A stretch of 64,000 nucleotides of DNA, from contig JAOVVO010000028.1 in NCBI GenBank assembly GCA_028564675.1, forward strand, positions 1 through 64,000, given 5' to 3'. Every line of letters begins with the position of its first letter. Position 1 is the stretch's first letter. The DNA comes from Onchocerca lupi (Eukaryota; Nematoda; Chromadorea; Rhabditida; Onchocercidae). The notes below the pieces were generated by a model. That model saw nothing but the letters and a program-made list of their open reading frames with translations. It was not told the DNA's origin and did not search any database. Positions 10,809 to 23,000 of this stretch are shown here, piece by piece. The position numbers and the translations under genes are program-made.

Positions 10809-12860
10809 ACTAGAAAGGCAGCACTCTTCTATTCGATCCTGACGAGCGATAAAGGGAAGAATAACTTAGTGATCATTTTATTGAATATTTTCCAAAAATC
10901 GCCTTATAATAGAACGAAAAATCAATTCTCTGTCAATCAATAAAGCTTAAGAAAGAGACTAAGCTAACAGAATCTATGTCATAACAATTGTTTGTGTTAA
11001 TCGCCAAAAACAAAAACTTTTATGACAGATATATTAATATAACATTTGCTATAAAAATTAGCAACAGTCTATGGAATGTAAGCAATGTTGCAATAAATTT
11101 GAGATGAAAGCGTGAAACTTGCATGACATGCATGCACATGCAGGATGCCATTCAAACCTGAAAATCGATCGTTACAATTGATAATTCCAATATTCCCCGG
11201 AAAAGGTTGTTATGACAACAATAGTGAAGAGAAAGAGGCGAAAAAGAATGAGACATTGTATGACGAATTACTGAAAGAATTAAAAATTTAATGAAAATAG
11301 TGCACAGAGACAGTCCTGTCCCAAATTCGGTTTCCACTTCCCTAACTCACTAATAGAATATTCTTTCTACGATTATTTGAAGTTATAAGTAAAGTACAAA
11401 ATACAAATATTTTTATTTTAATAGATTTGGTAACTAGTGATTTGGTTACTTTAATTTGGTTACTAGCGACCGCCAGAAAAAACTTTTCAGATTCATAGGA
11501 TCTGAATCCTGTATCTTTCAAATAGGGCAAATTATGAAATTTTCATTGAAATTAATCGAAGGAAACGAATTTGTTTCGAAGAATGACATCATCGAATTGT
11601 CATCCTTCGTGAAAATTTCAGTTAACGAAAACACTGTAAAACTCTTTTCGAAATGGATGTATGAACTTGATAACGGTTTCATTTTTTAGTCTATAGCAAT
11701 AAATCAGAGTTTGGAAAATTGAATGCAATAAAAGACGCTCCGAAAAATGATCTCTTGTTTGTTTTTTTTTACAAACTCGAAAATATTCAAAATTCAATTT
11801 GCATATAACATTTCTGAGAAATATAATTCAAAAATAAACCTTCAAGAACACTGTCAATTGTCAACGTCTAAAAAAAATTCCCTGAATTGAAAACAGTAAA
11901 TCTTTCTCTCATATTCCCACGGTAAATAAATTAACAAATGAAAACACGTTCTGTTCATGTTCGTTTATATTCAGTGGAGAGAAAACATGCAGAAAATTTT
12001 TAATTTGAAAAGTGATTACCTTAAATATTCGGATAAAAGGTGTTAATCATGGGAAGAAGTCAGTAATCCCAATATTCATTATATTTATTCAAGTCTGGAG
12101 AACAAATATTGTTTTATTTATGTCAATATTCGGCAAAGAAATGCTTCAAATTCTTACAATATTTCTTCAGTGATCGAAAGATGCATTGTTAGCTATTTAG
12201 ATGCATTCTTAATTCCACACTTTTTTGATAATTAGATTTAATTTATTGCTTGAAACATTCAAATTGCATTAAGATTTCAAAAATACTACTTTCCTTGCAA
12301 TGAAGGATCAGCTAAATAGGGAAACTACGTATGTAAAAGAAAAGCATATTTTTTTAAAAAATGTTGAAATCTATTAGCCAGAAAATATCTCTAAGAAATG
12401 ATTGTTAAAATAAAAATAAAGTTAAAGTAGAATAAAAATTAAATGCGCTGTAAGTGAAAAAAAAAATTGAATTTAATTAAGCCTTTTGAAGAGCAAAAGA
12501 AAATTCCATCCTTTATTGTAAACAGCATAAGCTCATATTAAAAAACTGGTGAATGACGAAAGTATCACAGATTTTTATTCATATAAATATAGACTCATTT
12601 TTTGCTAAAAATTATCAAATTTATTCGTACATTAAGAAAATCTTTCAAGTAATTTTCAAGATATTCTTATAAAGTACAAGAGATTTTTTAGGATGAACAA
12701 AATAGTTTTTGCTAGATCGTAAACAGTAAAGCAGTAGAAATGGTTAGGTACTAATTTTCTCATTTATACTTATCCATTATGGCATATTTGCTCGTTTGTT
12801 CAATCCAATGCCAGTCTAAAAAAACCACAACTGATAAGAACCTTTAATAATGATATAAAA

Positions 12861-14760
12861 TTATGATCTCGGTTGCAGAGTATGCCAGTGAACAACGGGT
12901 CTCGTAGTAGTCATCATTTCAAACCATTGTTTCTGGCTATCATTACTAAATGTGAAATTGTTGAGAGATGGGGAGCCAAGTTTTACTTCACCGATGAAAT
13001 CATTTTTGCTCATCTTATCATAGTCCCAAACACTGATAACCAAATGCACTTTCTGAAAAAATTTGCATGAAAGAATACTTTCAGCTAAAAATTAGAAAAA
13101 AAAATTGAAAATTGAAATTACTAGTAATAGACCATTACTGTAACTTGAATGATTAAACTAAATTAAAATCAAACTCACTTCCAATAACTTTTGTTCCACT
13201 TTGAATTGGAAACTTTCGTTGTAATATGGATTCAGTGTATTGTATTTCCGTGTTGTCTTCTTTTTCGATATCAATTTTCGTCCATTATATAAATGCATTT
13301 TGACAAAAGGATCTAAAACAGAATGGAAAAGTTGAAGTTAAATATAATAATGGGGCTGTGCTTCGGGTGTCTTGAATATTTTGGAATATTTTTTTTTTTT
13401 CACTGACCTGACAGACCTCCAACATCCATTTTCTTAAGATTTCGAGCCTCCATTATTGTTACAGTTAAAATCATTGTGGATAGCCTATATCGCAAAGAAA
13501 AACAAAGATCACCAAGTTCTGATTCCTGAAGTTAACGGGATTCTCAAATTCGATTCAAAATTGCCTGCATGAAAATAGTAGAATAATCTTATTTTTTCAT
13601 TCAAAACTAAGCTGTGAAATTTTCAGTGATGTCTTCTATGGCTTAAATTGTTCTAAGGAAATATTTTTCCGGGGGACTTAAAGGTGCTACACCAAATAAA
13701 TCTGTGAATTTTAGATTTGAACTAGAAACTTACTGAGTTAGCTTCTTGTTCAGGCGGGTTTAGTCGAGACCACTGCTCGACTGTAATACCAAAGTCAATT
13801 TTCTTCAAAGGTATGGACAGTTGACCAATTCGACCATCTTTTCTTAGTCGATCATAATCATATACGATCAACTGAAGTGTTTTACATTGAAGTTCCGTAA
13901 ATGCTATCTATAAAGAAAATATTTGCACACGAAACGTTGGATGGAAAATACGATGGCATAAGATTTAAAGTAATTTTAAAATATTTCCAAAACCGTTGGC
14001 AATGTTTTTAGTAAAAAGAAAAAAATCTTTGGGAAGAAATATTAAAGGAAGGAATTATGTTGAAGAAAAGAAAAAACAATACTCACATTAAAGGCGAACA
14101 TTTCGTTAAAAATAGGATTTAAACATTTCCGCTTAATTTTTGTTTCAAATTTTTGCCTTCCTTCCGGTAGCAGACATAATTTCACATACGGATCCGACAT
14201 TCCGTTCCGATCCATTGCCGGTAAATCACCACACTCAAAAATTGTCACTGTTAGCTGCAACAAAAGATTATAAGTGAAAAATATTCATTTAAATATAAGG
14301 AAGAGTATTTGAGTCCATCATCTTCATGCCTTGCAAACGTTTGATTAAATGTCATGTAAGTCACAAAAGACAAATCACGACTTTACCTATATCAATAACA
14401 TGTAAAATGGAACAATGGCAATTTTTCTACGGAGTGATTTTAGTATTAAGAAAAGTGCAGTGATGCTAGTAGACTTCTTGAGACAAATTTCTGAAATTTG
14501 GTCTACAACGCAACCAATTTCTAAGGTAATGAAAAGCTTACGTTGTTGCTTCCAAAATCATAGTCCAACTTGTAGTGAATTTTACCAAAGGAAGGTGAAT
14601 CATCAGGAATTTTTGATGAGACATTTGGCTGTATGAAAGTCTCATGTGATATGCTTGGCAATGGATCATTGGGAATCGTATTTTCCACAACGCGCTGGAA
14701 ACAATGATCGGAGAGATTATTTGGATAATCATCAGCCAAAGAAGTTATCAGAAAAAGTAT
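12861..14760 (-). CDS. Synaptotagmin family protein, C2A-C2B portion (5' exons not found)
   Basis: Synaptotagmins are vesicle-anchored sensors that couple Ca2+ to SNARE-driven exocytosis. Six exons, 14542-14760, 14087-14254, 13734-13907, 13408-13525, 13179-13312 and 12861-13052, join in frame to 334 residues plus stop. After a linker comes C2A (GKIHYKLDYDF; LPAMDRNGMSDPYVK), then C2B (GDLCFSLRYRL; LKKMDVGGLSDPFVK; polybasic KKKTTRK; LNPYYNESF), ending with the WHxL motif (WHTL) typical of synaptotagmin C2B. C2B has all five acidic Ca2+ ligands (MD, SD, DYD, ND). C2A loop 3 reads DYDRLRKDGRIG, with Gly where the last Asp is usual. No Met is present in the first exon, so the start, luminal tail and membrane segment must lie upstream, probably between 14.8 and 19.5 kb. 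The isoform cannot be assigned. Confidence 0.93.
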
Positions 14761-17700
14761 CTGTTAAGCAAAAAGGCAGAACATATTCGGAGTGACAAAA
14801 AGAAGCTCTTCGGAATGTAATTTCTTGAGATCTACAAGACGGAAAAGGTGAAAATGAACGTTATGGCTGAAATTCCTATTCATTCGATATAACCAATGGA
14901 ATTCTCGAATAGACCAAATAAAAGCAGACTACAGATAGAAATTTAATATGAATATTTCTGCATAAAGATTTAAAAACTAACAGTGCTTGATTTTGGTCGC
15001 TTGAAACAATGAGCAAAGAATCGGAATATTGGTGAACATGCCAATATGCTTTCCCACATCATTAACATTGAAATAATGAAGAAGAAATGTTGTCTTTCAG
15101 CAATTCTAATTTGTATTAATTATTGAGTCTGACTGGCTTTATAAAATGATGAAAATGGCTTCTTTGTATTACAAATGGAAATAATATTGCTAATTGAAAT
15201 TTAATAGCAGCAAGAAGATAAAGTAGAACTTCCATCCAATTTCATTTAAAATTGTGAGAAACCACAAGAATACTTGAAAATTCTCAACATTTCATTTAAT
15301 TGTTAATTCGATTCGAGTTTATCATCGAAGTAATATTGCTGCTGTAACAGCAAAACGATAGCTTTAAGATAAACTGAAGATGATTAAATTCAGTTAAACT
15401 GATAATTTAGTTTGCAGATGATTAACTAATCTGATTATGTGCAAACTTTGCGTGAGTGAAACTTAGACTTTTGGGGAAGACGTATTTAAAAATATTAATT
15501 ATCAGCCGAATTCGACATTTTATTTTGCCTGAAAAATGAAAAATAGCAAATCAAATTTTAGTTTCTTCTTTCCTAGAAATCGAAAGATCATGACGTAACA
15601 TTTGAACCAAAGAATATCATGGAAATTATTTGTTCATTCCCTTATCTATAAAAATTCATGGTTTTTAGATTTTTTCATTATTTACTAGATTTAATTTTTA
15701 ATTGTTTGCTTACTTATTTATGTCATTTTTCGCTTATTCGGTTTTCATAATTTTTCTTAAAACATAAAAGTTTTTCAATAATTTCTACAAGCAGAAGTTT
15801 GCTTGTCCAAGGTTGACTTCAAAGATTTTAGTCTACCTTTTGAAATTTTCACGGTTCTGATGAATTATACGCAAAAAAGAGAATAAAGCTTCAATAGCTT
15901 TCAATAAAGTATGCCTAACCGGCGACAAATGTTTCTCAGGAATGTTTGAAGTTCAAAACACAGAAAGTTTGGAAATGATATCGCAGCTATAGTCAATGAA
16001 TTGCAAATTCGAATTATGTACGCTGAAAGATCGATGCGAGATAATTAATTAAAAGAAATTCTTCATTTTTCTCTCTGTCAAATCTTTTCAAACTCGTCAC
16101 TGTGTAGGAATAATAATGAACATTCTTATTAAAATTGATAAATTTAGATTTCATAGCTATGCAGTTGTATTATTTATTGCACAAAGTGAATTTAATTATT
16201 CAATTGTCAATTCAGTTATTTTCCAGAAACTAAAACTTAATCATTTCTTCCTCAGAAACTTAATTAATTATTCGGATTTAGTCATTCATTAAAAGTATTG
16301 GGAAAAATATTTTTGCTCTCATCCTGGAAAGATTTATAAAGCCTTTACAGCTGTTTCAACATGAGATCGGCAAATACGAGAATGGAAAATACGTTGTCTT
16401 CACTTTCTGTACTAGTCGGTGAATCCTAGAAAATGACCCACATTTAGCCGTAACTTCAAAATCCAATCTGTTTTGATTCTGCAAAAATTCCACTTTGGAA
16501 GTATTACATAGTCCATGAAAGATTAGAAGCATTTAGAAATTTGGAATAAACGGTAATAGTAAACCAAAATATTGGATAAAAAAGTGTGAAAAGTAAGATT
16601 ATCAGAAAGAAATGAGAGATGTAAAGCTAAGTAATTATAACTCTATTTGCCTTAGGCAGTAAGAAGCAAACATGATGATAAAGTATAGGATAGCTTTCTT
16701 ATGCTAGAACCTTCAAGATTCCTGGAGAAATCAAAATTATTTCCAGACTAACTGACATGAATCGAAAAATTTTCATCCATTAAATTTTTCTGATGCCCTG
16801 AGCATTAATCTCTTTGAAAAGAATTCCACGAAATAAATTTCAGATATATACTGAAAGTTTGACTGAAGGAAATATTTGTACCATTGGTACCATCAGTCTG
16901 TTATCTTTGAAATCCATGGAAGTGAAAGTAGATTAAGAACTATTCGCTCCTAATATATATATATATATAAATCCAGCATTTTGCTTAATTTAGTGCAATT
17001 TATAAATAATTTTTCAGAAAAATATGGCTAATCAGAGAACAGTTATAATGATATAATTGGTTCACTTCTTCGTATTTAATGATAGACGTTTAATCGGATA
17101 AATTGAAACACATCATATTATTTGGAAAACCATAAATTTCAACAAAAGAAGTTTTATTAAAAGTACTGATAACTTTTACTTTAACTTTCTTAAAGTAATC
17201 TCCGTATTTTACGTGTCCAAGAAGGCAATAAATATAACAAGTTCAATTTTATGGTAATTCTCATGACTGTTGAGTTTTAATTACTGCAACGAAAAACTTA
17301 CATTCGATACAAAATCTTTTTTTTCTTTTTTAAAAGGAATCTGCTATTGCATAAATTCCGGAAATGCCATTGATAATCGTCGTTACAATCAAAAATTATG
17401 GTACATTGAAAGCAATGTTTGTATGCTTCACTATTTTTTCGAACTCATATCGTTTGGATTCTAGATCGAGAATCAAGAACTGCCATTATTATAATTTACT
17501 AACAATGATCATGAAGCCTTATATAAATGCTCTAGTTTCAATTTCAATGGAATATATTAGTATCGCCGATTTCAAGGAACGAGCCATACTATCAATTCAA
17601 CAGTTTCAGGATCAGAAGTTCTGGTCAAAAGCACTTGGATTTTTGAGAACTCCAAAGTGGAGGAAACATTACTGAGCCAGAAAAAGATGATAAAAATGGT

Positions 17701-19516
17701 GAAAATATGAGCAAATATGATAGCAATAAAAGGAAAAAAAAAGGACAAAAGCAGGATGACTCGTCAATTGTTCTATTAAAATACAGAAGTTCGGTGGGCA
17801 GATTTTCGGATTGCGGTTTTAAGTTTAAAATAGGTACAGAGGTGGTTTTCCTCATCGAGCCTATTCACCATAGTTATGTCATTGTTATTTTTTAAATGAT
17901 ATTTTGCGCAATAAAATTGAAGAAAATTGGAGTAATAAAAGAAAGAAGTGAAAAATAAAATTTCATAAATGATATCGAGAACTGTTTGTTATTCGCATGA
18001 GAAATAGGTGAGTGGTGATAAATGTAAATAAATGCAAGCTGTATAAACAAAAATGAAAATCCCATGGATAGCAAATGAAACAAGAAATAGGAACAGCAAT
18101 TTTGTTCTTTCTTACAGTAATTCTCCCCTGAGAATGCATTTCAGATAATTCTGATTGATTGTATTGAAATTTACGTCCTTGCGAATTGACTTACTAGTTG
18201 AAGGTAGTTTGCTTGCAGCTATTTAACAGCCCCTATAACCGTGATATTTTTCAGATAGCATCCTCATCAATTGAGATCTTCTGTTTTTACGGCAGTAATA
18301 TTTCTACCGTCAGTTTATTTCTATCAGTTTATTCAAAATACAAATATGAATTTTAGTAAACTCAATCTGAAGATGCAGTACAATGGAAACAAATGGTTGC
18401 GAAAAAAAGTATCGCATGGAAATACATTAGGGATGGACAAGAAATAATTGGAACAAAGGCCGAATTATACATATTCCGTTTTGCAAATAGTTAATATGTA
18501 AAGCAGAAAGCAAGAAGGTAAGCATTCTGATCGTGAGAGAGCCTTCTTGAAGTACTGCAATGAAGATGTGGAATTTGAATTTGAAAAACATTTCAGCGTT
18601 TTACACATTCCATTCCTACTCAACTTCTATTTAGTCTGCACCGAATAGAAAAGTGCAAGAATGATAATGTAAGTTATTAGAAAGATGATAATGACTGCAT
18701 TTGCATCTTTCAGATGGAAGTTGGCGAATTATAAATTAAGCTTCAAAATCCATCTGAGGTTTTTTCTTAAAATTTCGTTGCAAAAGGAAGAGAGCAAAAG
18801 ACCAGAGATTAAACTTTCAACTCTTGGACTTCTGCGGAACTTATAATTGACTTTTTTGGCTATCCGAAATTTCAACAATTCACAATAATATTTTGATTGC
18901 TTATTTTGAAGATCCATGATTCCTGTCTTTGCATTTTATTTTATATATTTATTTCGTGAATTTTTATTGTAATTTTTCCATTCAAATGCATTTCGATTGA
19001 ATTCTATCAAATAGACAACAGAGAAGCACACGTTCATGAAAATATGGAACAATTTCAACAATGGTATCAATAACTAAACCAAATAATTTGACAGAAATAC
19101 GTCGCAGATATTTGAAAGGTACAGATGCCTTGCACATAGAAAACAAAGCAGAACAGAACATGAAAGAGAACATCTAGCAAAGGTTTGCACATCATGCAAA
19201 ATGACATGGAAAAAAAGACACCACTACTTTGAAATTTCAATTTTTCTATTGAATATATGAAGATTTTCAAGACTGCTTCGAGAAAAAATGTTACATTTTT
19301 TTTTTCTGCATTAGAATGGGATCTTGGACTCCAATTTAAAACTTTAAATCAAAACAATCTGAATAGGACGTATCTAGGGTTCATGGTAAATGAGCAATAA
19401 ATAGAGAGTTTTAAAAACCAGATTTCAACTAAGCATAATCAAAAACTCTCAAAATTGTTTCAGAATTACATCAAATTCGTTGAAATTAATCACTATTCGA
19501 GTTTCAAAGTCAAGCT
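14761..19516. other. Region between synaptotagmin exons and the RyR stop codon
   Basis: No exon could be assigned in this 4.7 kb. It should contain the missing N-terminal exons of the minus-strand synaptotagmin and the 3' untranslated region of the ryanodine receptor gene. A T-rich minus-strand stretch at ~17690-17760 encodes hydrophobic residues in more than one frame and is not convincing as the membrane exon. A short TA microsatellite lies near 16957. Confidence 0.5.
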
Positions 19517-20021
19517 TTAGGATTGCAATAGCTGATCTTCATACTGTTTCATGAAACATTCACCAACGGGAAAGAATTCCCAATCACGATTATCGTATTT
19601 CTCCCGAACATATGTCTCCTGTCCTGTATATTCCGTTTTATCTTTGTTCACTAAATGTTGAAGGAAAAAGCTGAAAATTTGATAATTAGTATTCGGTGAT
19701 AGGAATGACATTATTTCATTTGCTAAATAAATCCTTTCATGTGAAAAAAAATCATTAACATGCATCAGAAATTCGCTCGTACATTTTTTGAAAGAACCAT
19801 TGCGATTCCTCCCTTTCATGATATCAGCTGATTTCAAGGAAAAAAAAAAACCTACAGATAATTAGCAAAATTATGTTCCTTAGAAGTATGTATCTCGAAG
19901 CCACGCGGCATTCGATCAAATGTTTCCTTGCCAATATCACAAATAAAACATGATGATTCCAATTTTTCAGTTGCTGATTCTTGTTGATCTCGCAATTCAC
20001 CGAATGCATCGATAATTAAAC
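19517..20021 (-). CDS. unc-68: RyR exons 89-90: C-terminal zinc-finger domain and stop
   Basis: Exons 19856-20021 and 19517-19670. S6 runs into LIIDAFGELRDQQE, then the C2H2 zinc-binding pattern: CFIC, followed by FEIHT and EHN, all four ligands present. The tail NKDKTEYTGQETYVREKYDN and CFMKQYEDQL matches the family end, with three extra residues (LQS) before the TAG at 19517-19519. The donor of exon 89 is CT before GTAGGT, which gives the conserved Leu-Phe-Phe joint. Confidence 0.97.
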
Positions 20022-23000
20022 CTGAAATAGGGCGAGTTTTGATTCAAATTCCTTGACTTCAAGTATTTACAGATCTGAAATATAGATTTTTTATAAGGAT
20101 AGATAAGAGTATCAAGACGAGAATCATATCAACCTTGCATTATAGCAAGCAAAATAATGATAACGAAGAAGAAGAACGAAATATCATAAAGCATTCGCCA
20201 GTATTCCAAATCATCACCGTACGGAGACTCCAGCTCATCACCGATACCACCACCTGCACGTACTCCCGCATAGAAATGATAAATGAAACACTAAAATAAT
20301 CAATTAGCTGATTTTACTGCTTTCAAAAAGAAAAAGCAATGTCTAAGATCAATATTTCTAGGTTTTTCTCATTTTAAGATACCGTATCACGATATCTAAT
20401 TTTTCTCACCATCTGTTCTTAAGCTACATGGATTCTTTGTCTTTTATCAAATATTATGTGCAAATTGATGCTTTTGATAACAGTCTCCTAGCCCTGAGAA
20501 TCATTCTTTGAAATTTCATACAAATATCATCTTTAAAATGACAAAATATCGATGATAGCAAATAAAATAACTAATTAACCGTCAACATATTGTGGCATTT
20601 TCGGTCCGGTTCTTCTCCTTCACTCTCCTGCACGTAAAACTTCCGGAAGAAATTAAATGCAAGTACGGTATATAAATAGACAACAACCAACGTCATCATG
20701 ATTGTCAAAATTAGCTGAAATAAACTGACAATCAGTTAACTATCTAATCTCACCTCCTAGTCTCAATCTGGCTGCATACGTAGAAGATTACGACATTTCA
20801 AACTTAATTTTTAGTTAAATATATTTTTATCAATAAGACCACGAATTTATTCGAACCAAAAGAGATGCAAAAGTTAAACTTTCAAAATAACAGGTACTGT
20901 ACCATCCATTCATAGCTAAGGACTTTTTTTTATTCATTTTAGGTTAGGATAGAAAATTTCAAGTTTTCTGATTCTTTCGATACCTTCCACATTTACCGGA
21001 TGATATTTTTATCCGCCATATTTCTATTTTCTTTTATTCATTATCCATAAATTTCAATTTGGAGAGTTTCTAATAAATACTATTGTTGAATAAAAGCAAT
21101 TACCTGCTGTAAATTATGAGTAACAGATTGCAAAATAGCTTTCAACATGGGGAAAGATAGTACTACATCTATCAGATGAAAGGCATAGAAGAAAGGAGAA
21201 ACGAGGACACCAAGAGCTGAGCAAAGTAAATAGTGGACACGATACAAGAACTGGCCATTTGTCAAAATGACTCCAAGCCATAGCCAACATGCATATCTGG
21301 AAAAAGGAAAGTTATATTTCTGATTCTTCTTCTCTCTAAATATATTGCCTTCGATAATGAAAGCGAAAAAATAATGGATTTTAAATCAAAATAGTTTTTC
21401 ATGAAGCAGAAAAAAGAATCTGAAAGCCATCTTCATTTCATAATTCATTTAATTTCTAACATAGTTAACATTCAGTTCTCGTTTATTTAATTTCTAACAT
21501 AGTTAACATTCAGTTCTCGTTTACAGTTTGAAAATACCAAAGAATCAAAACAATTAAAGCGAATGAAAAAAGAATTACAAGAAAAAATATTTATGACTAC
21601 CTGTAATCAAAGGCAGTATCAGTTGCTGATTTATCTTCACCTAAGACCGTGATTAATATTTCGTCATCAATTTGGTCACGAAATTTTTGCCTCGTTTTCC
21701 GGCGAACAAATTTATCCCAATATTTCATAGGAAATGATTTCGAACTGATAACAATACGATCGATATACCTGTGAAAAAATATTTAAACTCAGGCTACAAT
21801 CTTCGTTTGATATAAATTTATGCAGCTTCATGTATATAATGTAAAAGGAGTAAGAAGGACAAAAATATCTCACCAGAAGACAGTGTTCGTCAAACTTCTC
21901 TCCTCATCATCATCCTCGGTAAGCCAACAACCATCGAACATTAAACGACGTGCGACTTCCTTTTCACGCTTAAAGGTTATCAGCGGTATCTGCAAATCCG
22001 AATTTTAGCAAGAAAACTTGAAACTCATGAATTGATTATAGGTAACAAAAATCATGAATTGATTATAGGTACAACTGATACAGCATTTTTATACAATCTA
22101 TTCAAAAACTGAAATATCAGAAGCAGGAATTAATGCTTAAATATTTGAATTTAATCAGTTTAAGTTAATAATCAATCAACTAGGAAAGCTTGATATTTGA
22201 GTTGAAAATGCAAAAGGAACATTCGAAATTATTCGAGTTAAATGACAACCTTTAATTGATAAAACGACACCAGTAGAGCAAACGATGCGACAGCGTGCAA
22301 AACGCTAATCCAATAGAGCAGCTGAAAAAGAATTCTAATTTTATATAATAATCTCAAAATTAGAAACATTAAATTTGATATCATCGATTTGAATGAATGC
22401 AGAAAAATTTAAAGAAAATAAAAAACATTTCTCCTTAAGTTTCTTTTGTTGTTAATTGGAATAAAAGATTGATCGAATAATTAAATCGATTGCAATGTTA
22501 GTACAATTCATTAGCTTGCAAGCTTTGAAGATTTCGACAGGAATAAATCGAATTCTTCGATATATCGAATAAACTTTCAACACTGTGTTATACTTAGAGT
22601 TAAACATTTTTACCTGTGCTAGCATCCATCCAGTTATCTCATACGATGTATACGGTAGTACCACTCCACTGATATAAACTGATTCCATATCTTCATCTGC
22701 ATAATGTATATATATGCGAAATCTTACAACTCGATCTTTTATTTACTTATTTGTTTGCAATATTGATGTTTACAGATATTCTTATACGTAAACAATCATC
22801 TCACCTGCTGGTGTTACATCTTCTGCAATTTTTATTCTATGAAAGAGTAAAATAACATTGATGAAGAAAGCCAAATATAGCGTGGTTTTCTCGATTGCTT
22901 TAAAATTACGAGCCAGCATATTCTAAAAATTTTTAAAAAGATGAACAACCAGATTTAAATGGTAAAGTAATTCACAATAAACACGTGTCTTAGTAAAATT

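Larger units (their letters stand above)
9347..12860. other. Gene-free region between gene B and synaptotagmin
   Basis: No gene is supported. It contains an inverted pair of ~340 bp repeats and a 46-base poly(A) (listed separately). A short plus-strand frame at 11534-11689 has weak resemblance to the Skp1/elongin-C start and is treated only as a curiosity. Otherwise it is plain AT-rich sequence. Confidence 0.55.

Noticed and set aside
17625..17855. Hydrophobic minus-strand frame as possible synaptotagmin membrane exon
   Set aside because: T-rich sequence gives hydrophobic residues in several frames; no donor/acceptor arrangement fits the phase-0 start of the C2A-side exon.
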